Shown here: positions 37,514 to 46,663 of the stretch, in pieces
Layout: each line of letters opens with the position of its first letter
Numbering within the stretch: the stretch's first letter is position 1
NCBI RefSeq assembly: GCF_008064665.1
Contig: NZ_VRZA01000004.1
Coordinates: forward strand, 248,001-312,000
From: Parahaliea maris
GTDB taxonomy: Bacteria > Pseudomonadota > Gammaproteobacteria > Pseudomonadales > Halieaceae
Reading direction: 5' to 3'
DNA: 64,000 nucleotides
Notes under the pieces: generated by a model
Told to the model about the DNA's origin: nothing
The model's input: only the letters and a program-made list of their open reading frames with translations
The model's database searches: none
Made by a program: the position numbers and the translations under genes

Positions 37514-38542
37514 GGCTTGCCTCCCTGAGGGGTGTGGGTTGCGGTGTCAGGTACCTGCGTCCCACCGTCGCTGTTGAGGCTGTCCAGAAAGCTCAGGAGG
37601 GCAGTGATGTCATCTTCGCTCAGATGCGGATCCCTTAACAGGGGAGACAGCGTTGGTCGCTGCAACCAGTTCCCGTTGTAATGCCGGATGACGGCATCCA
37701 GTGTGTTCATTGACCCATTGTGCATATAGGGTGCCCGCGACGCGAGGTTACGCAGGCCGGGTGTCTTGAAGGCAAAACGGTCGCCCGGTTCCCGGCTGAA
37801 GCGGTAGCGACCGGTGTCCTCCGGGGCCGGCAGGCCGACATCGTGGAATGTATCGTCGGTAAATCGCCAGCCGCTGTGGCAGTCGGCGCATCCCGCCTTC
37901 CCGGTAAACAGGACAAAGCCCTCCCTGGCCAGCGGCGAAATGGCCTGGTCGTCACCGGCCACCCAGCGATCAAAAGGGGCTTCACCCGCTGACGATTTCC
38001 CGCTCGAAGGTAGCGATGGCGGCGGACAGCGTGATCAGCGAGATGCCCCTCTCGGGGAAAACGTCCCTGAAGTGCTCCACGTAGCTCTGGTCGGCGCCCA
38101 GTTCCGCCATCAGTTCGCGTACATCCTGGGCCATCTCATCATGCGCTGTCAGGGGAAACCAGACCTGGGATTCCAGCGTCGGCGCGCGGCCATCCCAGAG
38201 CAGGGCTGGGGCCCAGGCCAGGTTTTCCAAGGTGGGGCTATGGCGCTCGTGGACAGCCTGCCCACTCCCCACTGCCAGTGCCCGGCCGTCTTCCCAACCA
38301 TGAGCCGGGTTGTGGCAGGTGGCACAGCTGATGTCATTGTCGCGGGACAGGCGCGGGTCGAAAAACAGTTTGCGCCCCAGGGCGAACTTGCCGGGCGTGT
38401 AGGGGTTGCTCTCGGGATGAGGCACGGTTGCCGGGCGCTGGAAGGCCCGGGTTGGGGCCGGTTCGGCCTGGGCCGTGACGCAGCTCGAGGTCGTGAGCAA
38501 GGTGAGCACCAGTGCCAGTGTCACCGTCGTAGCGATATTCAC
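37510..38542 (-). pseudogene. di-heme cytochrome c peroxidase/MauG-like gene, frameshifted
   Basis: Two reading frames make one protein. The first (38542-37982, 186 codons) has a signal peptide and the first heme site CATCH followed by AHGWEDGRAL, and ends EREIVSG then stop. The second frame continues with APFDRWVAGDD, the second heme site CADCH and APYMHNGSM. Removing one base at about 37984 restores continuous reading through SGEAPFDRW. This is either a sequencing indel or a genuine frameshift mutation. The intact enzyme would be a periplasmic peroxidase or di-heme modifying enzyme. It overlaps the GNAT gene and follows the histidine phosphatase by 8 bp. Confidence 0.8.
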
Positions 38543-38550
38543 GGCGCTGA

Positions 38551-39087
38551 TTATGGCGGGCCTTCCCCGTAACGTAACAGGGTCGTGGTCACATTCCCCG
38601 CCGTGTCGATCGCGAGCAGATAGAGACGGTCGTACTCGCTTGCCTCATTGATCTCTGGCCCGGGTTCACCCCCGAGCAGGGTGACCAGTTCGGGGGTAGT
38701 GTCACTGTGGCCGACGACAAGGTGCCGCCCGCCCGCTGTTCGCAATGCCTCGGCCAGGTCTGGCAGTGCCTCGACGTCATAGAGGCTGACCTCCTGGCCC
38801 AGCAGCTCCGCCAGGGGCGCTGCGGTGTCGCGGGTGCGGATATAGTCAGAGCTGTGGATATGCTCGATAGCGGCATCGCGCAGGGTGTGGGCGAGGGCCT
38901 GTGCGCGCTGCAGGCCGGCCTCCGACAGTGCGGGGTCGCTACTGGCATCCACCTTTTCCGCGTGGCGGACCAGGAAAACCTGCAGGGGAGTGGCCCGGCT
39001 GTTGGCGACATCCGCTGGCGAGGCGACGTTTGTCTCCCAGGGCAAAAGCACCGTAAGGGTGAGGAGGGAAGCCAGTAGTACTTTCAT
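38551..39087 (-). CDS. exported histidine phosphatase (SixA-like)
   Basis: A 178-residue protein with an N-terminal signal peptide (VLLASLLTLTVLLP). The phosphoacceptor motif is FLVRHAEK and the second catalytic histidine is in VVGHSDTTPE; TRDTAAPLAE supplies the distal arginine. It belongs to the SixA/phosphoglycerate-mutase-like branch and would act as a periplasmic phosphatase. First gene of the operon with the peroxidase and GNAT genes. Confidence 0.83.
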   Translation of the reverse strand: MKVLLASLLTLTVLLPWETNVASPADVANSRATPLQVFLVRHAEKVDASSDPALSEAGLQRAQALAHTLRDAAIEHIHSSDYIRTRDTAAPLAELLGQEVSLYDVEALPDLAEALRTAGGRHLVVGHSDTTPELVTLLGGEPGPEINEASEYDRLYLLAIDTAGNVTTTLLRYGEGPP

Positions 39088-39167
39088 GCGCCAGTAAACC
39101 TCGCGTTAACAGTGAAGTCCTGTCCGAGTTTACTGGCGTGGGCTTGCGAATGCGATGGCGGCCCGGG

Positions 39168-40871
39168 TCAGTCGATGGTCTCGAAGTAACCGAGGATGCG
39201 CAGCGCGGCGAGCTTGCTGCCTTCGATATCCAGGGAGTCGCCAGCCAGCGCTGCGGCAGGATTCTCCAGGCCTGCCGCAATGGCCTTCCAGGTGGCTTCA
39301 GATGTATCGAGTGTGGCCACGACGTCCTCGTCGATACCGGTGTGGATTGTGGCCACGCCGCGGCGGATACGCAGCGTAAACTGCTTGCCGCTGTCATTGA
39401 AGGCGTAACCGAGGGCGGTGTTTTCCTCCAGGGTGTCTTCCGCCTTCAGCAGGGGAGGCATGGCGTAGAGGAAGTTTTCAATGGGCAGGGTGGCAAGGAA
39501 ATTCTCGTTGACGGCGGGACGGAAGCCCGGCTTGAGCCCGTCCTGTACTTCCCGGGCAACGGTGAAGTAGTAGTTGCGGGCATTGGGGTTGGCCTCTGTT
39601 TCGCCCAGCTTGCGCAGGGCATCAGTGCGCAGGGAACGCGAGGCCTCGTCCTCCGGCTGCAGCACCATCAGGTGGTCACTCAGGCTCAGGGCCCACTGGG
39701 TATCCCCGTCCTCCAGGGCCTGGCGGGCCTTCTCCAGCAGCGCGCCATTGCCTCCGGCCAGCGCCGCCATGCGCCGGGCCTCTTCGGGTTGCGACAAGGG
39801 CTGGAGTTCGCTGGGGTTGCCGCTGAACCAGCCGAGGTAACCGTCGAACACCGAGCGCACCGACCAGCTGAGTTTGCCGTAGAACTCCTGCAGCCAGGGG
39901 TTGCTGGCAAGGTGGGCGGGCAGTTGAACTTTGGCGACGATCTCGTCGGGTGTCAGCCCGTGGTTCATGTAACGCAGGGTCTGGTCGTGCACGAAGTTGA
40001 TGGTGTCGCTGTAGTCCGTGAGCAGGGTGGCAATCTGGCCCTCGCCCTGCAGTGGCCGGCCGTGGCTCGGCACCAGGTGTTCAGCGCCGAGTGCGCGAAT
40101 CCGGTCAAGGCTATTGGCCCACTGCTTGACGTCGCGGTAGGCGGTGCCGCGGATGGTGTACAGGTTGGGAAAGGCCTGGTAGACGTTGTCGCCTGGCAAC
40201 ACGGTTTTCTTGTCGGGGACCCAGACAAACAGCTGGTCCTCGGTTTCACCCGGGGCGTGTACTAGCTCGATGTTGAGCCCGGCGACATTGATCGAAAGCT
40301 GGTCTTCGAAAGTGTGGGTGGGCGGCAGCGAGAACAGGACGCTCTCCGGCGTGACGCCGAGATGCGGGCCAATACCGTCGTTGATGCGCTCGCCCGGGGG
40401 CAGGTGAGTGCCGAACATGCGCATCGAGCGCGTCGAGATGATTGGCCGGATCTGGTTGACCACCCGGTTGATGTAGTAGCTGGTGCTCTCATGGGCGTAC
40501 ACCGGTACCTGCTTGCCCCCGGTGAAACCGGCGGCGCCAAATACATGGTCGGTGTGATTGTGGGTGTAAATCAGGGCTTTGACGGGTTTGTCCGTGATTT
40601 CACGGAACGCCGCCAGCACAGCTTGGGCTTCCTCTGCAGTTTCCATGGTGTCGACGATGACAATACCGTCGTCGCCCTCCAGCATGATGGAGTTGGCGAG
40701 GCCGTAGCCAATGGCAACGTACACACCGTCGGTGACTTTCTCCACACCTTTGCGGAACAGCTGGCTGTGGGCTTCAAGGGCCTCCGGTGCAAGTGGGGTA
40801 GCAGCTGTCGGGTAGGGGGCTTTTTCACAGGCCGTGAGTAATGCCACGGCGAGGATGAGGAGGTAGGGCAT
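39168..40871 (-). CDS. alkyl-sulfatase-like metallo-beta-lactamase-fold lipoprotein
   Basis: A 567-residue protein starting MPYLLILAVALLTAC, a lipoprotein signal with a cysteine at 15. The zinc motif is THNHTDHVFGA, with the downstream HAPGETEDQ and PSHGRPLQG motifs of the SdsA1/BDS1 family. A C-terminal alkyl-sulfatase dimerisation domain follows (LSDHLMVLQPEDEASR), ending in an SCP2-like domain. It would hydrolyse alkyl sulfates, or act as a related lactamase-fold hydrolase at the outer or inner membrane. A tandem repeat lies just upstream of its start. Confidence 0.85.
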   Translation of the reverse strand: MPYLLILAVALLTACEKAPYPTAATPLAPEALEAHSQLFRKGVEKVTDGVYVAIGYGLANSIMLEGDDGIVIVDTMETAEEAQAVLAAFREITDKPVKALIYTHNHTDHVFGAAGFTGGKQVPVYAHESTSYYINRVVNQIRPIISTRSMRMFGTHLPPGERINDGIGPHLGVTPESVLFSLPPTHTFEDQLSINVAGLNIELVHAPGETEDQLFVWVPDKKTVLPGDNVYQAFPNLYTIRGTAYRDVKQWANSLDRIRALGAEHLVPSHGRPLQGEGQIATLLTDYSDTINFVHDQTLRYMNHGLTPDEIVAKVQLPAHLASNPWLQEFYGKLSWSVRSVFDGYLGWFSGNPSELQPLSQPEEARRMAALAGGNGALLEKARQALEDGDTQWALSLSDHLMVLQPEDEASRSLRTDALRKLGETEANPNARNYYFTVAREVQDGLKPGFRPAVNENFLATLPIENFLYAMPPLLKAEDTLEENTALGYAFNDSGKQFTLRIRRGVATIHTGIDEDVVATLDTSEATWKAIAAGLENPAAALAGDSLDIEGSKLAALRILGYFETID

Positions 40872-40894
40872 TCGGGTTAGTTCCTGTTGTCATT

Positions 40895-40927
40895 GTTATG
40901 GTTATGGTTAGGTTATGGTTAGGTTAT
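40895..40927. repeat. short tandem repeat upstream of the alkyl-sulfatase-like gene
   Basis: On the minus strand the units ATAACCTAACC and ATAACC alternate across 33 bp, starting 24 bp upstream of the ATG at 40871. Slippage here could change the promoter or leader spacing. Confidence 0.6.
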
Positions 40928-41000
40928 TTCACCGCATTATATGACCCGCGGGGGCTCCCATTTCCAGTATCCGTCCCAGGGACCGGGTGTAACGGCGCTT

Positions 41001-42398
41001 TCACTGCTGCCCGGCCTTTGCCGGTTGCGGCACTGCGAGCTCGCTGTTGTTTGCTCGCCACACGCGGATGCCGTGCCTGGCGCCTTCCCGGCGCAGCAGC
41101 GCCAGGCTGAACAGCGACTGCAGTAACACACTGGCCACCGACAGCCACCAGAGCTCCTGGATGCCAAAGGCCTCGTGGCCCGCCAGGAACAGCACCGGCA
41201 GCACAAACAATACCAATCGCGACGCGCTGCTCACCAGGGCCGGCAGGGTGTTGCCCAGCGCCTGGAACATCCCCGAGGCGAGGAAGATGATGCCAGTGGG
41301 CACGTAGTTCCAGCAGATTGTGGAGAGGAAGGTCGCGGCGACGGCGATTACCTCGGGGTCATCCGAGAAGGGCGTCACCAACCACTCGGGCCAGACCAGG
41401 CACACCACCGTCAGCAGGAGCATCATGCCCGAGGTCAGTTGCAGGGCGCGCAGGAAACTCTCCCGCACCCGGTCAGGGCGGCCGGCACCCATGCTCTGGG
41501 CCGCCAGCGGGACCGCGCCAAAGGCGATGGCCATGGCCGGCAGGAACAGGGTCTGCATGACCCGCTGGCCCACACCGTAGCCCGCCTGGGCGGCGGCACC
41601 AAAGTCCGCCAGTACCCAGTACACCACCGACAGGTAAACGAACATCAGCGCGAACTCCCCGCCCGGGGGCAGGCCGATGGTGAGTATCCGCCGCCAGACC
41701 GACAGGCGCGGGCGCATGGCGGCAAGGTCGAAGCGCAGCCCGATGGCATGCCGGAGGAAGTAATACGTCATCATCAACAGGCCGCAGGCAATGGCGATAC
41801 TGCTGGCGAGGCCCGCGCCCGCGGTGCCGAGGGCGATACCGGTACCCCAGCCGGCGATGAGCATGGGCGCCAGCAGGGCGTTGAGGACCACGGTGAACAG
41901 TTGCACCAGCATGGCCGGCTTCACCACGCCCGCACCGCGCAGGGCGCTGCCCATGGCCATCAATACAAATTGCATGGCCAGGCCGGGTATAAAGGCGTAC
42001 AGGAAGGCGCGGCCCGCCTCGCGGGTAGCGGGGTCGTCGGTCATTACCTCAAGGAAATAGCCGGTGCCAAGGTAGCCGGCTCCCAGTGTGATAAAACCGA
42101 GCAATACCGACATGGCCAGCGCCTGGTTGAACAGCAGGCGCGCGTCGTCGAAGTCCTTGCGACCACAGGCATTGGCGATCAGTGCCATCGCCCCGACACC
42201 GAGCACCTGGCACCCGGCCAGCACCATGAACTGCAAATTACCGGCTACGCTCACGCCGGCAATGGCCGCATCCCCCAGGCGCCCCACAAAGTAGAGGTCC
42301 ACCAGGTGATACAGGTTCTGCAACAGCATGCCGACGGCAATCGGCAATGACAGGCGGGCAAGGTGGCCGAGTACAGGGCCGCGAGTGAGGTCCTGCAT
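41001..42398 (-). CDS. MATE family efflux transporter, second copy
   Basis: A 465-residue protein with twelve predicted helices. The first MatE repeat begins LARLSLPIAVGMLLQNLYHLVDLYFVGRLG and the second begins LTIGLPPGGEFALM near residue 245. The ATG at 42398 is preceded by GGGAG at 10 bases and starts 1 bp after the stop of the DUF2239 gene, so the two form an operon. It is not closely similar to the MATE protein at 29.7 kb. Confidence 0.88.
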   Translation of the reverse strand: MQDLTRGPVLGHLARLSLPIAVGMLLQNLYHLVDLYFVGRLGDAAIAGVSVAGNLQFMVLAGCQVLGVGAMALIANACGRKDFDDARLLFNQALAMSVLLGFITLGAGYLGTGYFLEVMTDDPATREAGRAFLYAFIPGLAMQFVLMAMGSALRGAGVVKPAMLVQLFTVVLNALLAPMLIAGWGTGIALGTAGAGLASSIAIACGLLMMTYYFLRHAIGLRFDLAAMRPRLSVWRRILTIGLPPGGEFALMFVYLSVVYWVLADFGAAAQAGYGVGQRVMQTLFLPAMAIAFGAVPLAAQSMGAGRPDRVRESFLRALQLTSGMMLLLTVVCLVWPEWLVTPFSDDPEVIAVAATFLSTICWNYVPTGIIFLASGMFQALGNTLPALVSSASRLVLFVLPVLFLAGHEAFGIQELWWLSVASVLLQSLFSLALLRREGARHGIRVWRANNSELAVPQPAKAGQQ

Positions 42399-42399
42399 G

Positions 42400-42984
42400 C
42401 TAGCGGGCTCCCTCGTCAGGCCCGGTAAAGGCACCGTCGGCAAACCGGCCCAGGTAATTGCGGATGTCCCGCGGCCAGGTGTCGATGGCGTGCCGGAACT
42501 CAGCGAGGTCGTCCGCGTACAGCGCCCGCAGTGCATCTTCATACCCTGGACGGTCTCCACCCAGGGCATGCATCACCCGATAACAGCTTTCCTGGTGCTG
42601 TCGCTGGCTATTGCTGGCTTTCCCGTGGCGAGCGTTGTCCACCAGCTTGCGCAGCGTGACCGACGCACCCCCGGGCTGGGCATTGAGCCAGTCCCAGTGG
42701 CGGGGCAGCAGGGTCACCTCCTTCGGGACCACACCCAGTTTGGGGCGGCCGCGGCGCCGGGGAGCATCTTCTGTGGGTTGTTCCAGCCTCGCCAGGACCT
42801 GCTCGAGCTCTCCGCTCAGGTCCAGGTCCCGCAGGCGGCCACTGGCGTCATCAAATACCAGCACGCTCTGCTGCTCTGTCGTGGTCAGATTCTCTTTGAG
42901 TTTACGGGCCACAGTCCTGGCCGGGCCCGAGGCAAGTTTGCGCTCGCCACTGAAGGCGGTGCAGGAGTTTGGTTTGTCGGTCAT
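42400..42984 (-). CDS. DUF2239 family protein
   Basis: A 194-residue protein with the diagnostic DUF2239 blocks CTAFSGERKLASGP at the N-terminus, RRRGRPKLGVVPKEVTLLPR in the middle (an AT-hook-like RGRPK sequence) and HWDWLNAQPGGASVTLRKLV. The family has no assigned function; the RGRPK motif is compatible with nucleic-acid binding. It lies 30 bp from a strong inverted repeat and is followed by the MATE gene. Confidence 0.85.
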   Translation of the reverse strand: MTDKPNSCTAFSGERKLASGPARTVARKLKENLTTTEQQSVLVFDDASGRLRDLDLSGELEQVLARLEQPTEDAPRRRGRPKLGVVPKEVTLLPRHWDWLNAQPGGASVTLRKLVDNARHGKASNSQRQHQESCYRVMHALGGDRPGYEDALRALYADDLAEFRHAIDTWPRDIRNYLGRFADGAFTGPDEGAR

Positions 42985-43014
42985 GGCGTCAGGCTCATTG
43001 TGTGAGCGCGTAAA

Positions 43015-43055
43015 TATACCCGGATAAAAATAAATTGCAATATTATCCGGGTATA
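43015..43055. promoter_or_regulatory. 13-bp perfect inverted repeat, probable operator of DUF2239-MATE operon
   Basis: TATACCCGGATAA (43015-43027) and TTATCCGGGTATA (43043-43055) are perfect inverted arms separated by 15 AT-rich bases. The site starts 31 bp upstream of the DUF2239 ATG, a position typical of a repressor operator over the promoter. I do not recognise which regulator binds it. Confidence 0.7.
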
Positions 43056-43086
43056 AATATTGGCTATGGGCCAGTGTCGGGCGGGG

Positions 43087-44784
43087 CTATTCCTCCCGGG
43101 TGTAGATCGGTACGCCTTCCTTGATGCTCTGCTGGACTTTCAGGTTATCCAGCAACTCGGGGTCTACGGTCATCGGGTTGTCCGACAGAATGACAAAGTC
43201 AGCCAGCTTGCCCCCTTCGAGGGTGCCCTTGCGGTCCTCTTCGAAGTGCTGCCACGCCGACCAGATGGTCATGGCCTTGAGCGCCGTGGCGACACTCACC
43301 CGGTGCTGGGGCCCGATCACCGCACCGCTGCGGGAACGCCGGGTGACCGTGGCCGACAGCACCCGCATGGAGTCGGGCAGGGCGACCGGGGCATCGTGGT
43401 GGGTGCCAAACATCATGTTCTCGTCCATCAGCCAGCCGGTGGGGGAGATATTCTCCGCGCGTTCGGGGCCCAGAACCGAATCGCGGTGGTAGTCGCCCCA
43501 GTAGAAGGTATGCATGGGGAACAGGGAGGGGAAGATCTTCAGGGATTTGATCTTGCCGACCTGGTCCTTGCGCAGCGTCTGGCCGTGGATAAGCACGGGG
43601 CGGTTATGAACATCCGGGTATTTCTTGCGCGCTGCGGCTACCGCCTCGATGAGCAGGTCGATGGCGGCATCGCCATTGCAATGGACCAGAATCTGCCAGT
43701 TGTTGGCGAAGGCCTTGTCCACGGCGTCCATGGCCTGGTCGTGACTGATCGCGGGATAGCCCACGTAATCCTTGTCCTGCCCCGGTGGCGGGACGTAGTA
43801 GGGCTGGGTCAGCCATGCCGTCTTGCCCTGGGGAGAGCCGTCGATGGTGAGCTTGGCGCCGCCCACACGAAAGTGGTGGGTGTAACTCCGGCTGGGTGCG
43901 ATGTCCATCACTTCCAGAATATCCGGGTAGGCCACCAGGTCGATCCTCAGTTTGTCGGCATCGGCCATCCGCTCCATGGCGGCGAGGGCCTGCCCGTTGG
44001 CTCGCCCCTCCTGGCCTGTGGTGTAACCAAATGAGGCCAGGACTTTGGTGCCCTCTACCACGAAGCGATCCTGCAGCTCGGGGGTCCAGGTCTGGCTCAT
44101 GCCGCCCACCAGGCGGAAAAATGCGTACTCCTCGGCGACCCCGTTGGGTTGCTTGCCATCCGCTTCCCGCTGGAACACGCCACCATCCGGGTTCGGGGTG
44201 TCGGCAGTGACACCCAGCATGTCCAGTGCCTTGGAATTCGCCACGCCAAGGTGGCCCGACTGGTGCACGATAAGCACGGGCAGGTCAGTGGACACGCGAT
44301 CCAGGTCCTGCCGGGTGGGGTGGCGCTGTTCCGCGAGCTGGGCATTGTCGTAGCCGAAGCCCACTATCCAGCCGTATTGGTCGATGTAGTCCTGGTTCTT
44401 TTTTGTCCAGTCTTGCAACAAGCCGACAAGCGCGTCGATGTTCTCGCCCTCACCGTCGGGTGGTGGCAGCAGGTTGGCGGAGAGCGACTGGAAACCGATC
44501 AGGAAAGCGTGCCCGTGGGAGTCCACGAAGCCGGGGAGCAGGGTCTGGCCCTGGAGATCGACCTGTTTCGTCTGCTCCCCAATGAAGGGCTTGATGGCCT
44601 CCCCGGTGCCGACGGCAATGATCTTCCCGTCTGCGACCGCAATGGCTTCAGCGGTCGGTTGAGCATCGTTCATCGTCAGGATGGGGCCGCCGGAATAGAT
44701 CAGGTCCGCGGTATCGGCTGCTGTGGAGAACGGGGGGAATGCGAGGATTCCTGCAAGAGCCAGCGAGTAGCAAAAACGGAGCAT
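43087..44784 (-). CDS. exported YtcJ-like amidohydrolase
   Basis: A 565-residue protein with a signal peptide (MLRFCYSLALAGILAFPPFSTAA). The long YtcJ/N-substituted formamide deformylase layout is present: DSHGHAFLIGF carries HGH, LVHCNGDAAID a later histidine, HGQTL another, and a late TILSDNP-like C-terminus (FVILSDNPMTVDP). The ATG at 44784 follows AAGGAGAATC. These enzymes hydrolyse amides, formamides or related bonds; the substrate is unknown. It is the fourth amidohydrolase in the window. Confidence 0.87.
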   Translation of the reverse strand: MLRFCYSLALAGILAFPPFSTAADTADLIYSGGPILTMNDAQPTAEAIAVADGKIIAVGTGEAIKPFIGEQTKQVDLQGQTLLPGFVDSHGHAFLIGFQSLSANLLPPPDGEGENIDALVGLLQDWTKKNQDYIDQYGWIVGFGYDNAQLAEQRHPTRQDLDRVSTDLPVLIVHQSGHLGVANSKALDMLGVTADTPNPDGGVFQREADGKQPNGVAEEYAFFRLVGGMSQTWTPELQDRFVVEGTKVLASFGYTTGQEGRANGQALAAMERMADADKLRIDLVAYPDILEVMDIAPSRSYTHHFRVGGAKLTIDGSPQGKTAWLTQPYYVPPPGQDKDYVGYPAISHDQAMDAVDKAFANNWQILVHCNGDAAIDLLIEAVAAARKKYPDVHNRPVLIHGQTLRKDQVGKIKSLKIFPSLFPMHTFYWGDYHRDSVLGPERAENISPTGWLMDENMMFGTHHDAPVALPDSMRVLSATVTRRSRSGAVIGPQHRVSVATALKAMTIWSAWQHFEEDRKGTLEGGKLADFVILSDNPMTVDPELLDNLKVQQSIKEGVPIYTREE

Positions 44785-44930
44785 TACGATTCTCCTTCGC
44801 CTGCATCTCAGACGGTTGCGGGGTCGGCCTGCGAAGATAACGGTTTTCACGGTCAAACCCAAGTGCCGGCGCTAGACGGCTCCCAAGCTTGTTCTTTGGC
44901 ATGCATGTTCGCCCAAGGGCGGAGCACACG

Positions 44931-46286
44931 TCATTTCAGTCTGGAGTAAATCCACGAGCCCAGGGTTAAAACCACATATATTGCTACGATAAATACCAAC
45001 TGCTCAGGCTGGTTGGCGAACTCGTAGTAGAGAATAAACCCCGTTCCCGCCAGCAGGCCGGCACAGGACAGCAGGGTGACGAGGGTGGAGGAATCGGTGA
45101 GATGGCGAATTCGGAAATTGGCGAAGGCCATCAGCAGTGACACCAGCAGGAAGGTGACGCTGCCGAATTCCAGGATTACCTGCAGGCTGCCCGCGAAAAC
45201 CAGCAGGAAGGCCAATGCCGACATACAGATAATGGCGTAGGTCGGGATACGCTGGTTACGGTGAGACAGAATAGACGGGAAGTAGCCGTCGTCGGCGATC
45301 ACCGCCATCTGCCTTGAGGCCCCGAACACCGTGCCGCTGATGGCGCTGCTGGTGGCGAGCAGGGCCCCGGCAATAATCAGTTCCTTACCCCAGTGCCCCA
45401 GCACATGCTCCGCGCCGGCGGCGAGGGCGTACTCCTTGTTCCTGATGATGTCATCAAACGGTATGGCGAGGATGGCGCCGAGCGAGATCACAAAGTAAAT
45501 CAGCACCGCAAGCAGGATAGCCGTGTAAATGGCTTTGGGAATATTCCTTTGCGGCTCTTCCATTTCATTCACCGCGTTAATGACCAGCTGGAAACCTTCG
45601 TAGGCGACGAAGGTGAGCGACGCCGCGATCAGGATGGACACGATATTGACCGATGTTTGGCTCTGGAAGAGTACCGGCAGGCTGGTACTGCCGTTGTTGA
45701 TCAGCACAAAGGAAATAATCGCCAGTATCACCAGCTTGGTGTAGACCATCAGGTCCTCGACCTTGCCCATGCCCTTGACGCTCCACAGATTGATCAGCGT
45801 AAACGCCAGAATGACGGCGCCGGCGACGAGCTTTCTTGCCAGCTCGCTATCGCCAAAGGCAAACCCGCTGATGGCGTAGGCGGAAAACGTATAGGCGTAC
45901 AGGGCAAGCGTGCTGATGTAGCCGAAGATGACCCACCAGCCGATGAGCGAAGCGGCAAATGGCGAGGCGGGAAAGGTCTTCTTGAAGAAGGAGTAAGTGG
46001 CGCCCTCGTCTTTGTAGTAAACACCCAGTTTGACGTAGGAGTAGGCGGCGAAGCAGGCAAGCACGCCGCCAATCAGGATAATCAGGGGCGTGTACACACC
46101 CACCATGGCCACGGAAATACCCAGGATGGTAAAGATGCCTCCCCCGACCATACCGCCGAGGGCAATGGCGATCAGCTCGGGTACGCCGAGGGTTTTGCCG
46201 CGCGTTCGGTGACAGGAGTCGGTGTCGGGGTTGGTCTGTCGTTGAAATCGGCCTGCCAGAGAGCTATGCCTCGTTTTGATCCTCAA
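44931..46286 (-). CDS. APC family amino acid permease
   Basis: A 451-residue protein with about twelve membrane helices. The first begins LGVPELIAIALGGMVGGGIFTILG, which matches the TM1 substrate-binding GGMVGGGIF of amino acid/polyamine/organocation transporters. The only plausible start is a TTG at 46286 that overlaps the VOC gene stop by 4 bp, consistent with coupled translation. It is the third gene of an operon with the gamma-glutamylcyclotransferase and VOC genes. Confidence 0.82.
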   Translation of the reverse strand: MRIKTRHSSLAGRFQRQTNPDTDSCHRTRGKTLGVPELIAIALGGMVGGGIFTILGISVAMVGVYTPLIILIGGVLACFAAYSYVKLGVYYKDEGATYSFFKKTFPASPFAASLIGWWVIFGYISTLALYAYTFSAYAISGFAFGDSELARKLVAGAVILAFTLINLWSVKGMGKVEDLMVYTKLVILAIISFVLINNGSTSLPVLFQSQTSVNIVSILIAASLTFVAYEGFQLVINAVNEMEEPQRNIPKAIYTAILLAVLIYFVISLGAILAIPFDDIIRNKEYALAAGAEHVLGHWGKELIIAGALLATSSAISGTVFGASRQMAVIADDGYFPSILSHRNQRIPTYAIICMSALAFLLVFAGSLQVILEFGSVTFLLVSLLMAFANFRIRHLTDSSTLVTLLSCAGLLAGTGFILYYEFANQPEQLVFIVAIYVVLTLGSWIYSRLK

Positions 46287-46663
46287 TCCCGACGCTCCAC
46301 CCGCCAGGGCGGGTTCAGCCGGTTGTTACCGGCCCAGAACAGCTTGATCTTGTTGCCGGAGGGGTCATGGAGGATGGCTTCGCGCCACAGGTACGACATG
46401 TCGGTGGGATCCTGGTCAAATGCAAAGCCCTTCTCCTTGAGCCCTGCGACCAGTTCATCCAGTGCTTCGTGCTCGAAGTAGATCACACTCCCGTTGACGA
46501 AAGCCTCCGTCTCCAGCGACAGCGAAAACGTGGATTGCCCCTCGGTGCACTCAAAGCGGGCGTAGTGTGCGGTGTCGACGATCTGTAGAAAGCCCATCCT
46601 GCGGTAAAACGCGGTGGCTGCCTGCATATCCGACACGGGCAGGGTGACCTGGTTCATATTCAT
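46283..46663 (-). CDS. VOC family (glyoxalase-like) protein
   Basis: A 126-residue single-domain protein with QVTLPVSDMQAATAFYRRMGF at the start and AILHDPSGNKIKLF at the end, the classic glyoxalase/bleomycin-resistance fold. The exact activity cannot be read. Its ATG overlaps the upstream gamma-glutamylcyclotransferase stop in ATGA and its stop overlaps the permease start. Confidence 0.82.
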   Translation of the reverse strand: MNMNQVTLPVSDMQAATAFYRRMGFLQIVDTAHYARFECTEGQSTFSLSLETEAFVNGSVIYFEHEALDELVAGLKEKGFAFDQDPTDMSYLWREAILHDPSGNKIKLFWAGNNRLNPPWRVERRD

